This document shows, piece by piece, positions 7,820 through 15,289 of a stretch of 37,047 nt of DNA. Origin of the DNA: Candidatus Aquidulcis sp. (GTDB taxonomy: Bacteria > Chloroflexota > Anaerolineae > Anaerolineales > UBA4823); contig DYIZ01000055.1 in assembly GCA_020723385.1 (NCBI GenBank), positions 1 through 37,047 of the forward strand, given 5' to 3'. The position numbers were made by a program, and so were the translations under genes. Position 1 is the first letter of the stretch; each line of letters opens with the position of its first letter. The notes beneath the pieces were generated by a model. That model searched no databases. It was not told where the DNA came from and was given only the letters and a program-made list of their open reading frames with translations.

Positions 7820-9310
7820 TCACTCACTCATCGAATTGATTGAAGCAGGCGTCCCGTCCTGCTTTTCTGTTCCAGCCATCCTCACCCCCAGCAGCGCCAC
7901 AATCGAGAACAGGAACAACATCCCGTAAATGGCGAACAGCACCACGTACCCGGCGCCTGGCACACTGGGTAAGTTGGCTGTGAAGTAATCGGCAATCGGG
8001 CCGCCGATATATGCGCCCACCGCGCCCGCCCCCGCTCCGGCCAGGTTGGAGATTCCCAGGTAGCGGCCGGCCTCCGCCTTCGGCACGATATCCGTTCCCA
8101 AGGCCCAGTTAGCGGTGTAGAACAGCCCGGTGCCCATCCCTACCAGGATACCGCCGATGTAAATCGCGATCATGCTTGGCGATAGCAATAGCACAAGCGT
8201 ACCTGTCGCCGCCAGCAGGCCGCTCGTGACCAGCAGCGGCTTGCGCCCAAACTTGTCTGCCAAAAAGCCGCTTGGCAGCGCCAGGAAGAGGATAAATACT
8301 CCCACAATCATGATCAACGTGCTGGCTGGCCCAGCCGCCTCGGATTTTTCCAGCCCGAGGCGGCCCTGCAAGAAGTAAACGGCAAAGCCAGCCAGGTTGG
8401 TCGAGCCGACCAGGAAGGCCAGCCGGCTCACCACCCACCAGGCGAAGGATGGGTTTTTACGCGCCGCGCCGCCAATGCTGACTTGCACACTCAGCCACAC
8501 CCCCATCCCCACCGCCAGCAGCATCGCCAGCAGCCCGGCGGTGAACATGACGCCGAACATCACCGCCGGGTCAGTTACGCCAGCCATGCGCCCGATGACG
8601 AGATTGACTACCGCGCCAACCCCCAGGATAACCACCGTGAACAGCGCCGTCATCAGGATCAGGCGTAAAAACGGCGTCCAATCCAGCGGCGTGATTTCAG
8701 TATGCCGCTTTTCAGGCACAAGCATGGTCAACAGCATCACGGCCACCAAAATGCCCATCGCTAGCAGCAGGCCGCCCCACATATTGCCTTTTGCAATCAA
8801 TTTGCCAATCGTAAACGAGACGATGATGACCGGCAGTGGCACTTCCAGGATGGCCTTGACCCCCGAAAAGCGCCCGCGCTTCTCCTCCGGCACGAGGTCA
8901 GGGATGATGCCCTGCACCGCCCCGTGGGCCGTGTTGGACGACAGCGACGACAACAGCAGCAGGGCGAACAATACCCAATAGCCCGTTATCCCCTCCAGCC
9001 CGGCGGAAAAGCCGATCAGCGCCATCACCACCAGTTGGGCCAGCGTTCCAATGGCGATGAACGGCCTGCGGCGGCCCCAGCGCAGCGTGCTGCGATCCGA
9101 GAGCATCCCCGTCAACGACTGCCAGAGCAGCGCCACCATCAACGACCACAGGCGGATCGTGCCGTAGAACGTGCCCTGCTGCGCCTCGCCGACGAACTGC
9201 TGGACGAGCAGCGGCACCACCAGCGGGGTTAGCGTTTGCGATAAGGTGGTCAGGCCGAAGAAATAGATGCTGAAAGTGATGTAGTCGTACCAGCGGAAGA
9301 TGCGGGTCAT
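7820..9310 (-). CDS. Major facilitator superfamily transporter
   Basis: A 496-residue membrane protein with about 12 hydrophobic segments. The loop 2-3 signature of MFS proteins is present as GMLSDRSTLRWGRRRPFI, and the matching loop in the second half is GFLADKFGRKPLL. Conserved LVPEEKRGRFSG in the central region and an N-terminus like that of GPH/SLC45 sugar carriers hint at a sugar or small-solute substrate, which is an inference only. The start at 9310 has AAGGAG 4 bases upstream; the frame is open 18 codons further but without a ribosome-binding site. It is a single gene ended by the terminator at 7760-7811. Confidence 0.88.
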   Translation of the reverse strand: MTRIFRWYDYITFSIYFFGLTTLSQTLTPLVVPLLVQQFVGEAQQGTFYGTIRLWSLMVALLWQSLTGMLSDRSTLRWGRRRPFIAIGTLAQLVVMALIGFSAGLEGITGYWVLFALLLLSSLSSNTAHGAVQGIIPDLVPEEKRGRFSGVKAILEVPLPVIIVSFTIGKLIAKGNMWGGLLLAMGILVAVMLLTMLVPEKRHTEITPLDWTPFLRLILMTALFTVVILGVGAVVNLVIGRMAGVTDPAVMFGVMFTAGLLAMLLAVGMGVWLSVQVSIGGAARKNPSFAWWVVSRLAFLVGSTNLAGFAVYFLQGRLGLEKSEAAGPASTLIMIVGVFILFLALPSGFLADKFGRKPLLVTSGLLAATGTLVLLLSPSMIAIYIGGILVGMGTGLFYTANWALGTDIVPKAEAGRYLGISNLAGAGAGAVGAYIGGPIADYFTANLPSVPGAGYVVLFAIYGMLFLFSIVALLGVRMAGTEKQDGTPASINSMSE

Positions 9311-9351
9311 CGTGACTCCTTTAAGGATCAATTTGCCTTTGAAAAGATATG

Positions 9352-9420
9352 AACAGGGATACACAGGATATTCAGGATTCGATAGAGATTTTTATCCTGT
9401 TCATCCTGTCTATCCCTGTT
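9352..9420. repeat. 27-base inverted repeat built of 9-base words
   Basis: Arms 9352-9378 and 9394-9420 match at 23 of 27 positions. Words such as CACAGGATA and TTCAGGATT on the left mirror ATCCTGTTC, ATCCTGTCT and ATCCCTGTT on the right. It lies between the hydrolase stop and the MFS start (both minus strand). Confidence 0.75.
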
Positions 9421-9453
9421 GGATTCTGATGTATCCAGCCATGCAGCCGCTCG

Positions 9454-10239
9454 TCACTGGTTATTGAAACTCAACACCCGCTCGAAGAATTGCAGCGACA
9501 GGCTGGCTGCCTGCTCCCATTCGACATCCAGCGCCAGGCAATGGTGGGAATTTTCCAGCCAGTGAATCTCCTTCACCGTGGATCGCACCCGCCGGTTGAT
9601 CAACTCCGGGCCAGACGGATCCAATGTCGGGTCGAGGCGGCCTTGAATCACAAGGATCGGGCGGCGGATGAGCGGCAGGCGGCGGCGTACCACGCGCTGC
9701 AAGGCAAACATCTGCGCCGCAGCCGCCACCGGGTTCACCCGGTAGCCCTGCCAGAGCGCATCAGTGGCGTTCGGTTCCTGGTGCGGCTTGGGCTGGATTT
9801 TGACGAACGGGGCGATCAGCGGAGCCAGCAGCGGCTTGATCTTTGACGGCACCAACAACGCCGGCGCGTAGACGATCACCCCGGCAATCTCCGGATGGCT
9901 CGAAGCGTGATGTAACGCCAGCAGCCCGCCCATCGACTCACCCCCGACGAAGACATGCTCGCAGCGCGCCGCCAGCTTGCGGTAGACCTCGTCGAAAGCG
10001 GCAGCCCATTCTGGCCACCGCTTGCGGTTCATCTCCTCGGGGGAGGTTCCATGCCCCGGAAGCAGCGGCCCGGCGACGGTATAGCCGTGTTGCTGGAATG
10101 TGCGCGCCAGCGGCCGCACCTCGGCAGATGTGGCGGTGAAACCGTGCGAGAGTAGCACGCCCACCGGCCCGCCCTCCCAAAAGAATGGCCCGCCTTCCAG
10201 GTGGGGATTGACCAGATTGGGGTTTGGAGTGGGTTTCAT
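9454..10239 (-). CDS. Alpha/beta hydrolase (Est30-like carboxylesterase / monoacylglycerol lipase type)
   Basis: A 261-residue alpha/beta hydrolase. The oxyanion motif is LLSHGFTATSAEVRPLA, the nucleophile elbow is GGESMGG (Ser near 98), the acid is in QGRLDPTLDP and the base His in ENSHHCLALD. This order and the SHGF start match the Est30-like carboxylesterases. It has no signal peptide, so it acts on esters in the cytosol. There is no ribosome-binding site; instead a TATACT box lies 7 bases before the ATG, which suggests a leaderless mRNA. It is transcribed divergently from the first ECF sigma gene. The physiological ester is unknown. Confidence 0.87.
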   Translation of the reverse strand: MKPTPNPNLVNPHLEGGPFFWEGGPVGVLLSHGFTATSAEVRPLARTFQQHGYTVAGPLLPGHGTSPEEMNRKRWPEWAAAFDEVYRKLAARCEHVFVGGESMGGLLALHHASSHPEIAGVIVYAPALLVPSKIKPLLAPLIAPFVKIQPKPHQEPNATDALWQGYRVNPVAAAAQMFALQRVVRRRLPLIRRPILVIQGRLDPTLDPSGPELINRRVRSTVKEIHWLENSHHCLALDVEWEQAASLSLQFFERVLSFNNQ

Positions 10240-10246
10240 ACGCTAT

Positions 10247-10275
10247 AGTATAGATTAGGTTACGTTACGACGCAA
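10247..10275 (-). promoter_or_regulatory. Likely leaderless promoter of the hydrolase
   Basis: On the minus strand, TTGCGT (10275-10270) and TATACT (10252-10247) are 17 bases apart, and the ATG starts 8 bases after the -10 box, so transcription would begin at or next to the start codon. No Shine-Dalgarno box is present. Confidence 0.5.
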
Positions 10276-10300
10276 CCAGATTCGCAGCAATTCTTTCCTG

Positions 10301-10405
10301 GTTCCCACGCTCTGCGTGGGAACACCCCGCCAGACGCTCCGCGTCCCGCCCCTCTGCCACGACGCGGAGCGTCACACCCCAAGCGACGACGCAGAGCATC
10401 GTCGC
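10301..10405. repeat. Cluster of four palindromes with 3-base loops
   Basis: GTTCCCACGC/GCGTGGGAAC with loop TCT (10301-10323), GACGC/GCGTC with loop TCC (10333-10345), GACGC/GCGTC with loop GGA (10361-10373) and GCGACGACGC/GCATCGTCGC with loop AGA and one mismatch (10383-10405). Same family as 1157-1229. The gap 10240-10461 holds no gene besides these and the two promoters. Confidence 0.8.
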
Positions 10406-10423
10406 CAGCCGGTTCATTTTGTT

Positions 10424-10454
10424 TGTGATACTTTCCCCTCTTCCCCGTATAATA
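10424..10454 (+). promoter_or_regulatory. Promoter of ECF cassette 1 (motif shared with cassette 2)
   Basis: TGTGATACTTTCCC (10424-10437), 8 bases, then CGTATAATA (10446-10454). Nearly the same pair occurs before the second cassette at 11896-11927 with a 9-base spacer. The -10 part ends 8 bases before the sigma ATG and there is no ribosome-binding site, so the mRNA is probably leaderless. The shared motif may be the target of one of these sigma factors. Confidence 0.6.
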
Positions 10455-10461
10455 CATCGAG

Positions 10462-10998
10462 ATGCTCACACAGTCCCGTTTGCTCAAGCGCTTGATCAGC
10501 CCGGCTCAACCGGTGGATTGGGAAGCGGTCTACGCCGAGGAGATGCCGCGCGTCTACAACTTCCTGCGCTACCGGGTGGGCGATGACCAGCTCGCCGAGG
10601 ATTTGACCGCCGCCGCGTTCGAGAAAGCCTGGCGCCACCGCCAGCGTTACCGCCGCGACCTGAGCGCCTTCTCCACCTGGCTGTTCACCATCGCCCGCAA
10701 CCTGGCCGCCGATCACTTCCGACGGGGGGCGCGCGAACTCCCCCTGGACGACATCCCCCTTGCGGCCAATGAAAGCCCGCTGGAAGAGGCCATCCAGCGT
10801 CGCAGCGACCTTGCCCGATTGTCAACCCTGCTGAGTCGCCTGCCGGATCGCGAACGGGAGCTGGTGGCTCTCAAATATGGCGGCGGCCTCACCAACCGCG
10901 CCATTGCCCGACAGACCGGTCTGAGTGAAACCAACGTTGGAACCATTCTCAGCCGCGTGGTGCAAAAACTGCGCGCTGAATGGGAGATAGAACCATGA
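10462..10998 (+). CDS. ECF-type RNA polymerase sigma factor, cassette 1
   Basis: A 178-residue sigma-70-family protein of the extracytoplasmic-function class. Region 2 spans about 22-90, with RVYNFLRYRVGD, AEDLTAAAFEKAWRHRQRY and FSTWLFTIARNLAADHFRR. Region 4 spans about 120-172, with LSRLPDRERELVALKYGGGL and NRAIARQTGLSETNVGTILS forming the helix-turn-helix for the -35 element. No region 3. Its stop overlaps the ATG of the next gene (ATGA, 10995-10998), so it is co-translated with the DUF4367 membrane protein, a likely regulator of its activity. It has a paralogue 1.5 kb downstream with the same arrangement. Confidence 0.92.
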   Translation: MLTQSRLLKRLISPAQPVDWEAVYAEEMPRVYNFLRYRVGDDQLAEDLTAAAFEKAWRHRQRYRRDLSAFSTWLFTIARNLAADHFRRGARELPLDDIPLAANESPLEEAIQRRSDLARLSTLLSRLPDRERELVALKYGGGLTNRAIARQTGLSETNVGTILSRVVQKLRAEWEIEP

Positions 10999-11813
10999 AC
11001 GACGAATTTCTCTACCAAATTCGAAAACCGCCGCGGCGTGAGTTTGCAAAATCCTTATACCAAAAACTTTCAAACAAGGAGCAAGCCATGTCTGAAACCA
11101 TGTCTGAAACCATGTCTGGCCGCAAAATCACTTTTGTCAAACGTTTGGCAGTCGTGCTCGTCGCACTGCTGCTGGTATTTACTATCACGATGGCCGTCTC
11201 GCCCACTGCCCGCGCCGCCGCGCTGGATATCGTTCAAAACATCGGCGGATTGATCTTCAACGAAGTCGAGCACATGGAGGAAGCCGACCTGCCGCCGGGA
11301 GCCATCGGTAGTTATTCGCTCTATACCCATCAATCCCTTGAGGAAGCGGGGATCACCACCCGTTCGTATGAATCCTACGATGTCGCCGATCTGGACGAAG
11401 TTCGGGAGAAGCTGGGATTCGAGTTCGGGATACCGGGCTGGACGCCCGACGGGTTTACGCTGAACAACGAGATTCGTTATCTCGCACCGGATGGGGAAGT
11501 CTTTCAAGTGGGAATCGCCTGGCTCCGTTGGGAAAACCCCGCCGGGGAGGCTGTCATTGACCTGAACATCCAATATCCGGCCCAGGATAACGTCCAGCAC
11601 ATCGTCGGGCAGGGGGGTGTCGAGGAAATTCAGGTCAACGGCCAACCGGCAGCTTTGCAGCGCGGCCTGTGGAACGCAGATACCCGCGAGTGGGTAGAAA
11701 CCTCGCTGATCGTCCTGAGCTGGAGCCGGGAAGGCGCAGTCTACACCCTTTCCGCAGACTCGACCATCGTCTCACTCGAAGCGCTGGTGCAGATGGCCGA
11801 AGCGATCCCATAG
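10995..11813 (+). CDS. DUF4367 membrane protein, candidate anti-sigma partner 1
   Basis: A 272-residue protein: cytosolic N-terminus with the pattern FLYQIRKPPRREFAKSLYQK seen before sigma-linked membrane proteins, one membrane segment (about 50-70, LAVVLVALLLVFTITMAV), then SPTARA and an extracellular DUF4367 domain (IPGWTPDGFTL near 150, ending in ALVQMAEAIP). The ATG overlaps the sigma stop. Codons 32-41 contain a 12-base tandem repeat (MSET MSET MSG) whose first ATG at 11088 is preceded by AAGGAG, so a second, internal start is possible that would remove the N-terminal 31 residues. An anti-sigma role is inferred from context; no zinc-binding HxxxCxxC motif is seen. Confidence 0.8.
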   Translation: MNDEFLYQIRKPPRREFAKSLYQKLSNKEQAMSETMSETMSGRKITFVKRLAVVLVALLLVFTITMAVSPTARAAALDIVQNIGGLIFNEVEHMEEADLPPGAIGSYSLYTHQSLEEAGITTRSYESYDVADLDEVREKLGFEFGIPGWTPDGFTLNNEIRYLAPDGEVFQVGIAWLRWENPAGEAVIDLNIQYPAQDNVQHIVGQGGVEEIQVNGQPAALQRGLWNADTREWVETSLIVLSWSREGAVYTLSADSTIVSLEALVQMAEAIP

Positions 11814-11833
11814 AACAGCCACGGAGAATTTCG

Positions 11834-11882
11834 AAAAAAGGATGTCCGCCTGAGGCGATGCCCCAGGCGGACATCCTTTTTT
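11834..11882. terminator. Strong bidirectional terminator after cassette 1
   Basis: AAAAAAGGATGTCCGCCTG (11834-11852) and its perfect complement (11864-11882) form a 19-bp stem with an 11-base loop and a T-run in either direction. It separates the two sigma cassettes, so the second needs its own promoter. Confidence 0.92.
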
Positions 11883-11895
11883 CGGTATTTTTCAA

Positions 11896-11927
11896 TGTCA
11901 TACTTTCCCTAGACTCGCCGTATAGTA
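11896..11927 (+). promoter_or_regulatory. Promoter of ECF cassette 2 (motif shared with cassette 1)
   Basis: TGTCATACTTTCCC (11896-11909), 9 bases, CGTATAGTA (11919-11927). It differs from the cassette 1 motif at one base in the first block and one in the second. Here a 28-base leader with a GGAG box precedes the ATG. Confidence 0.6.
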
Positions 11928-11955
11928 TGATAGAACAACCTGTGGAGATTGCCCA

Positions 11956-12510
11956 ATGGATATTCTCAGTTTGAGGCGTGTCGGAGAGACCGCCAGTACA
12001 AAAACCGGTTTCGATGAGCAAGATTTCACCCGGCTCTACCAGAGCGATCTGGGCCGCGTGCTCAACTACGTGCGCTACCGCCTGGGCGCTGAGGCAGCCG
12101 AAGACCTCACCGCTGACATTTTCGCCCGCGCCTGGGAGCGCCGCCAGGGATATGACCCTCGCAAAGGAACGCATCAAATGTGGCTGTGGGGTATTGCCCG
12201 CAACGGCGTCAAAGAATGGCTGCGACAGCGGGGACGTCGCCCCGACTGCGTCGAAATACCATCGAATTTGGTTGGGGAACCGGGTCCACCAACGGAAACC
12301 GGCCCGGAAAACGACTGGCGGCAAATCCAAATTGCCCTGACCGGCCTGCACCCGGTGGACCGCGAGATCATCGCCCTGCGCTTCGGCGCGGGGCACACCA
12401 ATCGCGCCATTGCCGGACTGGTGGGCATGAATGAAGCGGCGGTCGCCCAAAGGCTGCGCCGCGCCCTGCGGAAATTACGCATCGAGCTTCAAGGAGATGA
12501 TTTGCGATGA
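11956..12510 (+). CDS. ECF-type RNA polymerase sigma factor, cassette 2
   Basis: A 184-residue ECF sigma factor and a paralogue of the one at 10462. Region 2 shows VLNYVRYRLGAEAAEDLTAD, FARAWERRQGY and MWLWGIARNGVKEWLRQRGR; region 4 shows LHPVDREIIALRFGAGHTNR and a helix-turn-helix around VGMNEAAVAQRLRRAL. A GGAG box lies 9 bases before the ATG. Its TGA overlaps the ATG of the DUF4367 gene (12507-12510). The gene sits directly after the cassette 1 terminator, so the two cassettes are separate transcription units. Confidence 0.92.
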   Translation: MDILSLRRVGETASTKTGFDEQDFTRLYQSDLGRVLNYVRYRLGAEAAEDLTADIFARAWERRQGYDPRKGTHQMWLWGIARNGVKEWLRQRGRRPDCVEIPSNLVGEPGPPTETGPENDWRQIQIALTGLHPVDREIIALRFGAGHTNRAIAGLVGMNEAAVAQRLRRALRKLRIELQGDDLR

Positions 12511-13331
12511 ACGCACTTTCAGATCGGGAATTTTTCACTTGCCTGGACGCTGCTGACCCAAGCCAGGCGTCACTTGCCAGCCTGCCAGCGAACGACGCGG
12601 CTGACCTGTCCCTGGCGCGCCAACTGCTCGGTATGCAGGCAGCCCCATCCAGCGCATTGACCGCTCGAGTCCAGGGTATCACACTTGCCGCCCCCCGGCT
12701 GCCCGCCATCTCACCGGTAAAGAGGCCGCAACTCGTCAGACGCATCGCTCTGGGATTGGCAGCCCTGTGCCTGGTAGTTACCCTGACTTTGGCAATTTCA
12801 CCCACTGCCCGCGCCAAACTGGTCGAGGTCATCCGCTCCATTGGAGGCGTGACCTTCAGCGAAACCGAAGAATATCCCGGCGGCGGCGATGTCCAAATCG
12901 CCCCCGGAATGACACTCAGCCTCGAGGAAGCGCAAGCAACCTTGCCCTATCCCATCCGCCTGCCAGCCTGGGTTCCAGAAGGGTTTACCCAGGATGATAC
13001 CGTCACGATCACTTTTTTCGATGACCAGTTTACACCGGTCAGCATTGGCTGGAGCCGTACAACGGAGGATAGGCAAGCGTCGGTAATCGGGTTGACCATC
13101 GAGCCACTCAACGCAACCAATGTCGTCGGCCCGGAGAGCATCAAGACTGTCGAGATCAATGGGCAGCCAGCGGCTTTCGTGCACGGCGGCTGGAATGCCG
13201 ATACCCAAACCTGGGATACCCGCATTGGGCGGGTCTTGATGTGGAAAATGGGCGAGCAAACCTATTTGTTGAGCGGCTCGCCAGATGTATCCGATGAGGA
13301 TCTGCTCCGCATCGCCGAATCGATTCCATAA
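12507..13331 (+). CDS. DUF4367 membrane protein, candidate anti-sigma partner 2
   Basis: A 274-residue paralogue of the protein at 10995. The N-terminal 75 residues are cytosolic and differ from those of its relative. One membrane segment follows (about 75-97, ALGLAALCLVVTLTLAIS), then the same SPTARA junction, IRSIGGVTFSE, and an extracellular DUF4367 domain with LPAWVPEGFTQ, IKTVEINGQPAAFVHGGWNA and a C-terminal LLRIAESIP. The shared pieces VNGQPAALQRGLWNADT and INGQPAAFVHGGWNADT show the common origin. Different cytosolic tails on similar outer domains would fit each protein binding its own sigma factor, but this is an inference. Confidence 0.8.
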   Translation: MNALSDREFFTCLDAADPSQASLASLPANDAADLSLARQLLGMQAAPSSALTARVQGITLAAPRLPAISPVKRPQLVRRIALGLAALCLVVTLTLAISPTARAKLVEVIRSIGGVTFSETEEYPGGGDVQIAPGMTLSLEEAQATLPYPIRLPAWVPEGFTQDDTVTITFFDDQFTPVSIGWSRTTEDRQASVIGLTIEPLNATNVVGPESIKTVEINGQPAAFVHGGWNADTQTWDTRIGRVLMWKMGEQTYLLSGSPDVSDEDLLRIAESIP

Positions 13332-13356
13332 GAAATCACTGGTAACCACAAAATCG

Positions 13357-13392
13357 TGCGCCGCTGGTCGAATACTCGAAACCAGCGGCGCA
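13357..13392. terminator. Terminator-like hairpin between convergent genes
   Basis: TGCGCCGCTGGT and ACCAGCGGCGCA form a perfect 12-bp stem with a 12-base loop, between the end of cassette 2 and the converging zinc-ribbon gene. The T-run is weak (TCATTTG), so termination is probable but not certain. Confidence 0.6.
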
Positions 13393-13412
13393 TCATTTGC
13401 CAATAACCCATT

Positions 13413-14834
13413 TTACTGCCCCAGTCCGGTCATCAGTGAATTCCCGAACAACATCCACAGAGCATAGAGTCCCAGCCCCAAAACAGCCAATGTCAGTAAA
13501 ATGCCTGCGATAATAGCAACGACTTTGATATTGTCGCGCGGCTTGGCGCCGCTTACCCTGCCGGTCTGCCCATTGATGAGCAAACGGAAGCTCTTTCCCT
13601 GGTAATTGTACATCCCCACCCACAGGGGCAGCAGCACGTGCTTGAAAGTCAGCCCGCTCCACTCGCCGGCGCCCATCCTGAAATTGCGTTTCTCGTATCC
13701 CGGCTCGACCTGTGATGGCAGCGAGGCGCGTATCGGCAGGATCACGCGTTCGCGCGCCATCAGCGAAGCATCGGATAAAGGCCGGTCGTAGTTCAGCGCG
13801 GGCCAGCCGGCCATATATTCCGGCCGAAACTCGACCAGGTCTTTCAGGTTGAACGGCTCGACGCCGCTCATGTCGTTCATCGAAAACGCCTTCAGCCCCG
13901 GCACGAGCACATCATCGAAGAATTCCGATTCCTTACCGCTGCGCGGCGACCACTGCGGGTTTTTGGACGTACCGATGTTGACTTCACACGCCCACCCGAT
14001 TACCAGCGATCCATCGAACGTCCAGAAGGGGTAATACGCCGGGCGCAGGTGCAGCCCACCGGCTTTCAAAGCCAGATCATCGGGGGCAAAAATTCCCTTG
14101 CCCAGCCATTGTTTCACGCGCCGTTGGGCCTCTTCGGCGTCAATTTGCATCAGGGCCGTCACCTGCGGGTCTATCAATTCCATTTCGGCCGATGTCCCGA
14201 TCAACCGGTTGGAGCCGCAGTAAGGGCAGCGGTCGGCTTTTTGGGCTGGCGGCAGCAGCGACACAGCCCCGCACTGCTCGCAGCTCACCCGCTGTTGGGA
14301 TTGCGCCCAATTGTGGCCGGCCTTCGTGGGGAGCACGTAATCCATCGGCCGCTCGGCTTCGTCTGCGGCCAGGCGCTCCTCCCCGGCCTGCACAAACCCG
14401 CAGGATTGGCAAGCCAGTCCGCCTTTTTGAACACTATACGTCATGTGACCGCCGCACTGCGGGCACAGAAAAGTCTGTGCGGCGACTTCTGCCGGCTGAT
14501 TGGCGAAATACCGGCTGAACAGCCCGCTCCCGGTCGCAGCCATAGGGGTCTCGGCTTTCCCGGAGAGCATCACCAGCCCGCGGCGGGCCGCAACGTTGGA
14601 TGGCTCCGCTGCCACGGCACACTCGAGGTATTCGCGCTGCTCGGCGGGATCATCGGTCGTCGCCGAGAGCCACAGCCACGGGCGGGCATCCGCCGAGTTG
14701 AGCAGAGTCGCCCGCTGTAACAGGCGGCGCGCCAGCTCGCGCTGGCCCGTCTTGGCGGCGGTAGTCCCATCTTGGACCAGCTCCTCGAATTGCTGATTGT
14801 CGGAATCCCGGGCGGTTTGGTATTGGCGCTGCAT
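13413..14834 (-). CDS. TPR-like, double zinc-ribbon, membrane-anchored protein
   Basis: A 473-residue protein with four parts. Residues 12-92 are TPR-like helices (ARRLLQRATLLNSADARPWL). Residues 122-147 form a zinc ribbon (CPQCGGHM ... CQSCG) and 184-208 a second one (CEQCGA ... CPYCGS). A long unrecognised domain with many aromatic residues follows, and one hydrophobic segment lies near 435-460 close to the C-terminus. Such proteins are often mis-labelled as helicase-like because of the ribbons; no nuclease or helicase motif is present. It would be a cytosolic protein tethered by its tail. Its ATG lies 7 bases after a TAAACT box with no ribosome-binding site. The function is unknown. Confidence 0.72.
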   Translation of the reverse strand: MQRQYQTARDSDNQQFEELVQDGTTAAKTGQRELARRLLQRATLLNSADARPWLWLSATTDDPAEQREYLECAVAAEPSNVAARRGLVMLSGKAETPMAATGSGLFSRYFANQPAEVAAQTFLCPQCGGHMTYSVQKGGLACQSCGFVQAGEERLAADEAERPMDYVLPTKAGHNWAQSQQRVSCEQCGAVSLLPPAQKADRCPYCGSNRLIGTSAEMELIDPQVTALMQIDAEEAQRRVKQWLGKGIFAPDDLALKAGGLHLRPAYYPFWTFDGSLVIGWACEVNIGTSKNPQWSPRSGKESEFFDDVLVPGLKAFSMNDMSGVEPFNLKDLVEFRPEYMAGWPALNYDRPLSDASLMARERVILPIRASLPSQVEPGYEKRNFRMGAGEWSGLTFKHVLLPLWVGMYNYQGKSFRLLINGQTGRVSGAKPRDNIKVVAIIAGILLTLAVLGLGLYALWMLFGNSLMTGLGQ

Positions 14835-14840
14835 GATAAA

Positions 14841-14869
14841 AGTTTACCGCTATCGTTGGGGGATGTCAA
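14841..14869 (-). promoter_or_regulatory. Consensus promoter for a leaderless mRNA
   Basis: TTGACA (14869-14864), a 17-base spacer and TAAACT (14846-14841) lie on the minus strand, with the ATG at 14834. The distance places the transcription start at or within a base or two of the ATG. Confidence 0.7.
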
Positions 14870-14937
14870 ACAAAACAGAATGCAACCTGCCTCTCCGCTT
14901 TGCGTAGACTTGATTGACAAAACGAAAGGAGAATGCC

Positions 14938-15165
14938 ATGTCTGACAATCGAAAAAGTGGAGTCCCCTGGTACTTGTGGCCGTTCAAGGCCATCTGGGAT
15001 TTGGTAGCCTGGATCATCACCCTCACCGGGCGGCTGGTCGCCGTTGTTCTGGGCTTCGTGTTTCTGATCGTGGGCATCATCCTGACCGTCACCATCATCG
15101 GCGCAATCGTAGGAATCCCGCTGATCATCCTGGGTTTGCTGCTCGTCGTGCGCGGTTTGTGGTGA
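14938..15165 (+). CDS. Small membrane protein with two hydrophobic segments
   Basis: A 75-residue protein. After a short polar start (MSDNRKSGVPWYLWPFKAIW) come two closely spaced hydrophobic stretches (about 21-45 and 50-72), rich in Ile, Val, Leu and Gly, ending in VVRGLW. It would span the membrane twice as a hairpin. The start at 14938 has AAAGGAG 6 bases upstream and is preferred over an ATG 24 bases earlier. It is a single gene followed by a clear terminator. It is divergent from the zinc-ribbon protein. No family function is recognised. Confidence 0.72.
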   Translation: MSDNRKSGVPWYLWPFKAIWDLVAWIITLTGRLVAVVLGFVFLIVGIILTVTIIGAIVGIPLIILGLLLVVRGLW

Positions 15166-15201
15166 GGATGCGCTGCGCGGCTTGAGGAAAATCCCAAAAA
15201 G

Positions 15202-15237
15202 GGTTCGACCGGCTTCGAGGCCGGTCGAACCTTTTTT
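15202..15237 (+). terminator. Rho-independent terminator of the small membrane-protein gene
   Basis: GGTTCGACCGGC and GCCGGTCGAACC form a perfect 12-bp stem with loop TTCGAG, followed by six T. A run of five A precedes it, so it could also work for the MFS gene on the other strand. Confidence 0.9.
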
Positions 15238-15289
15238 CGGAGGATTGTTACGCAACCGGGTGATGTCTGCTGACAACCCCGGAATGTGT

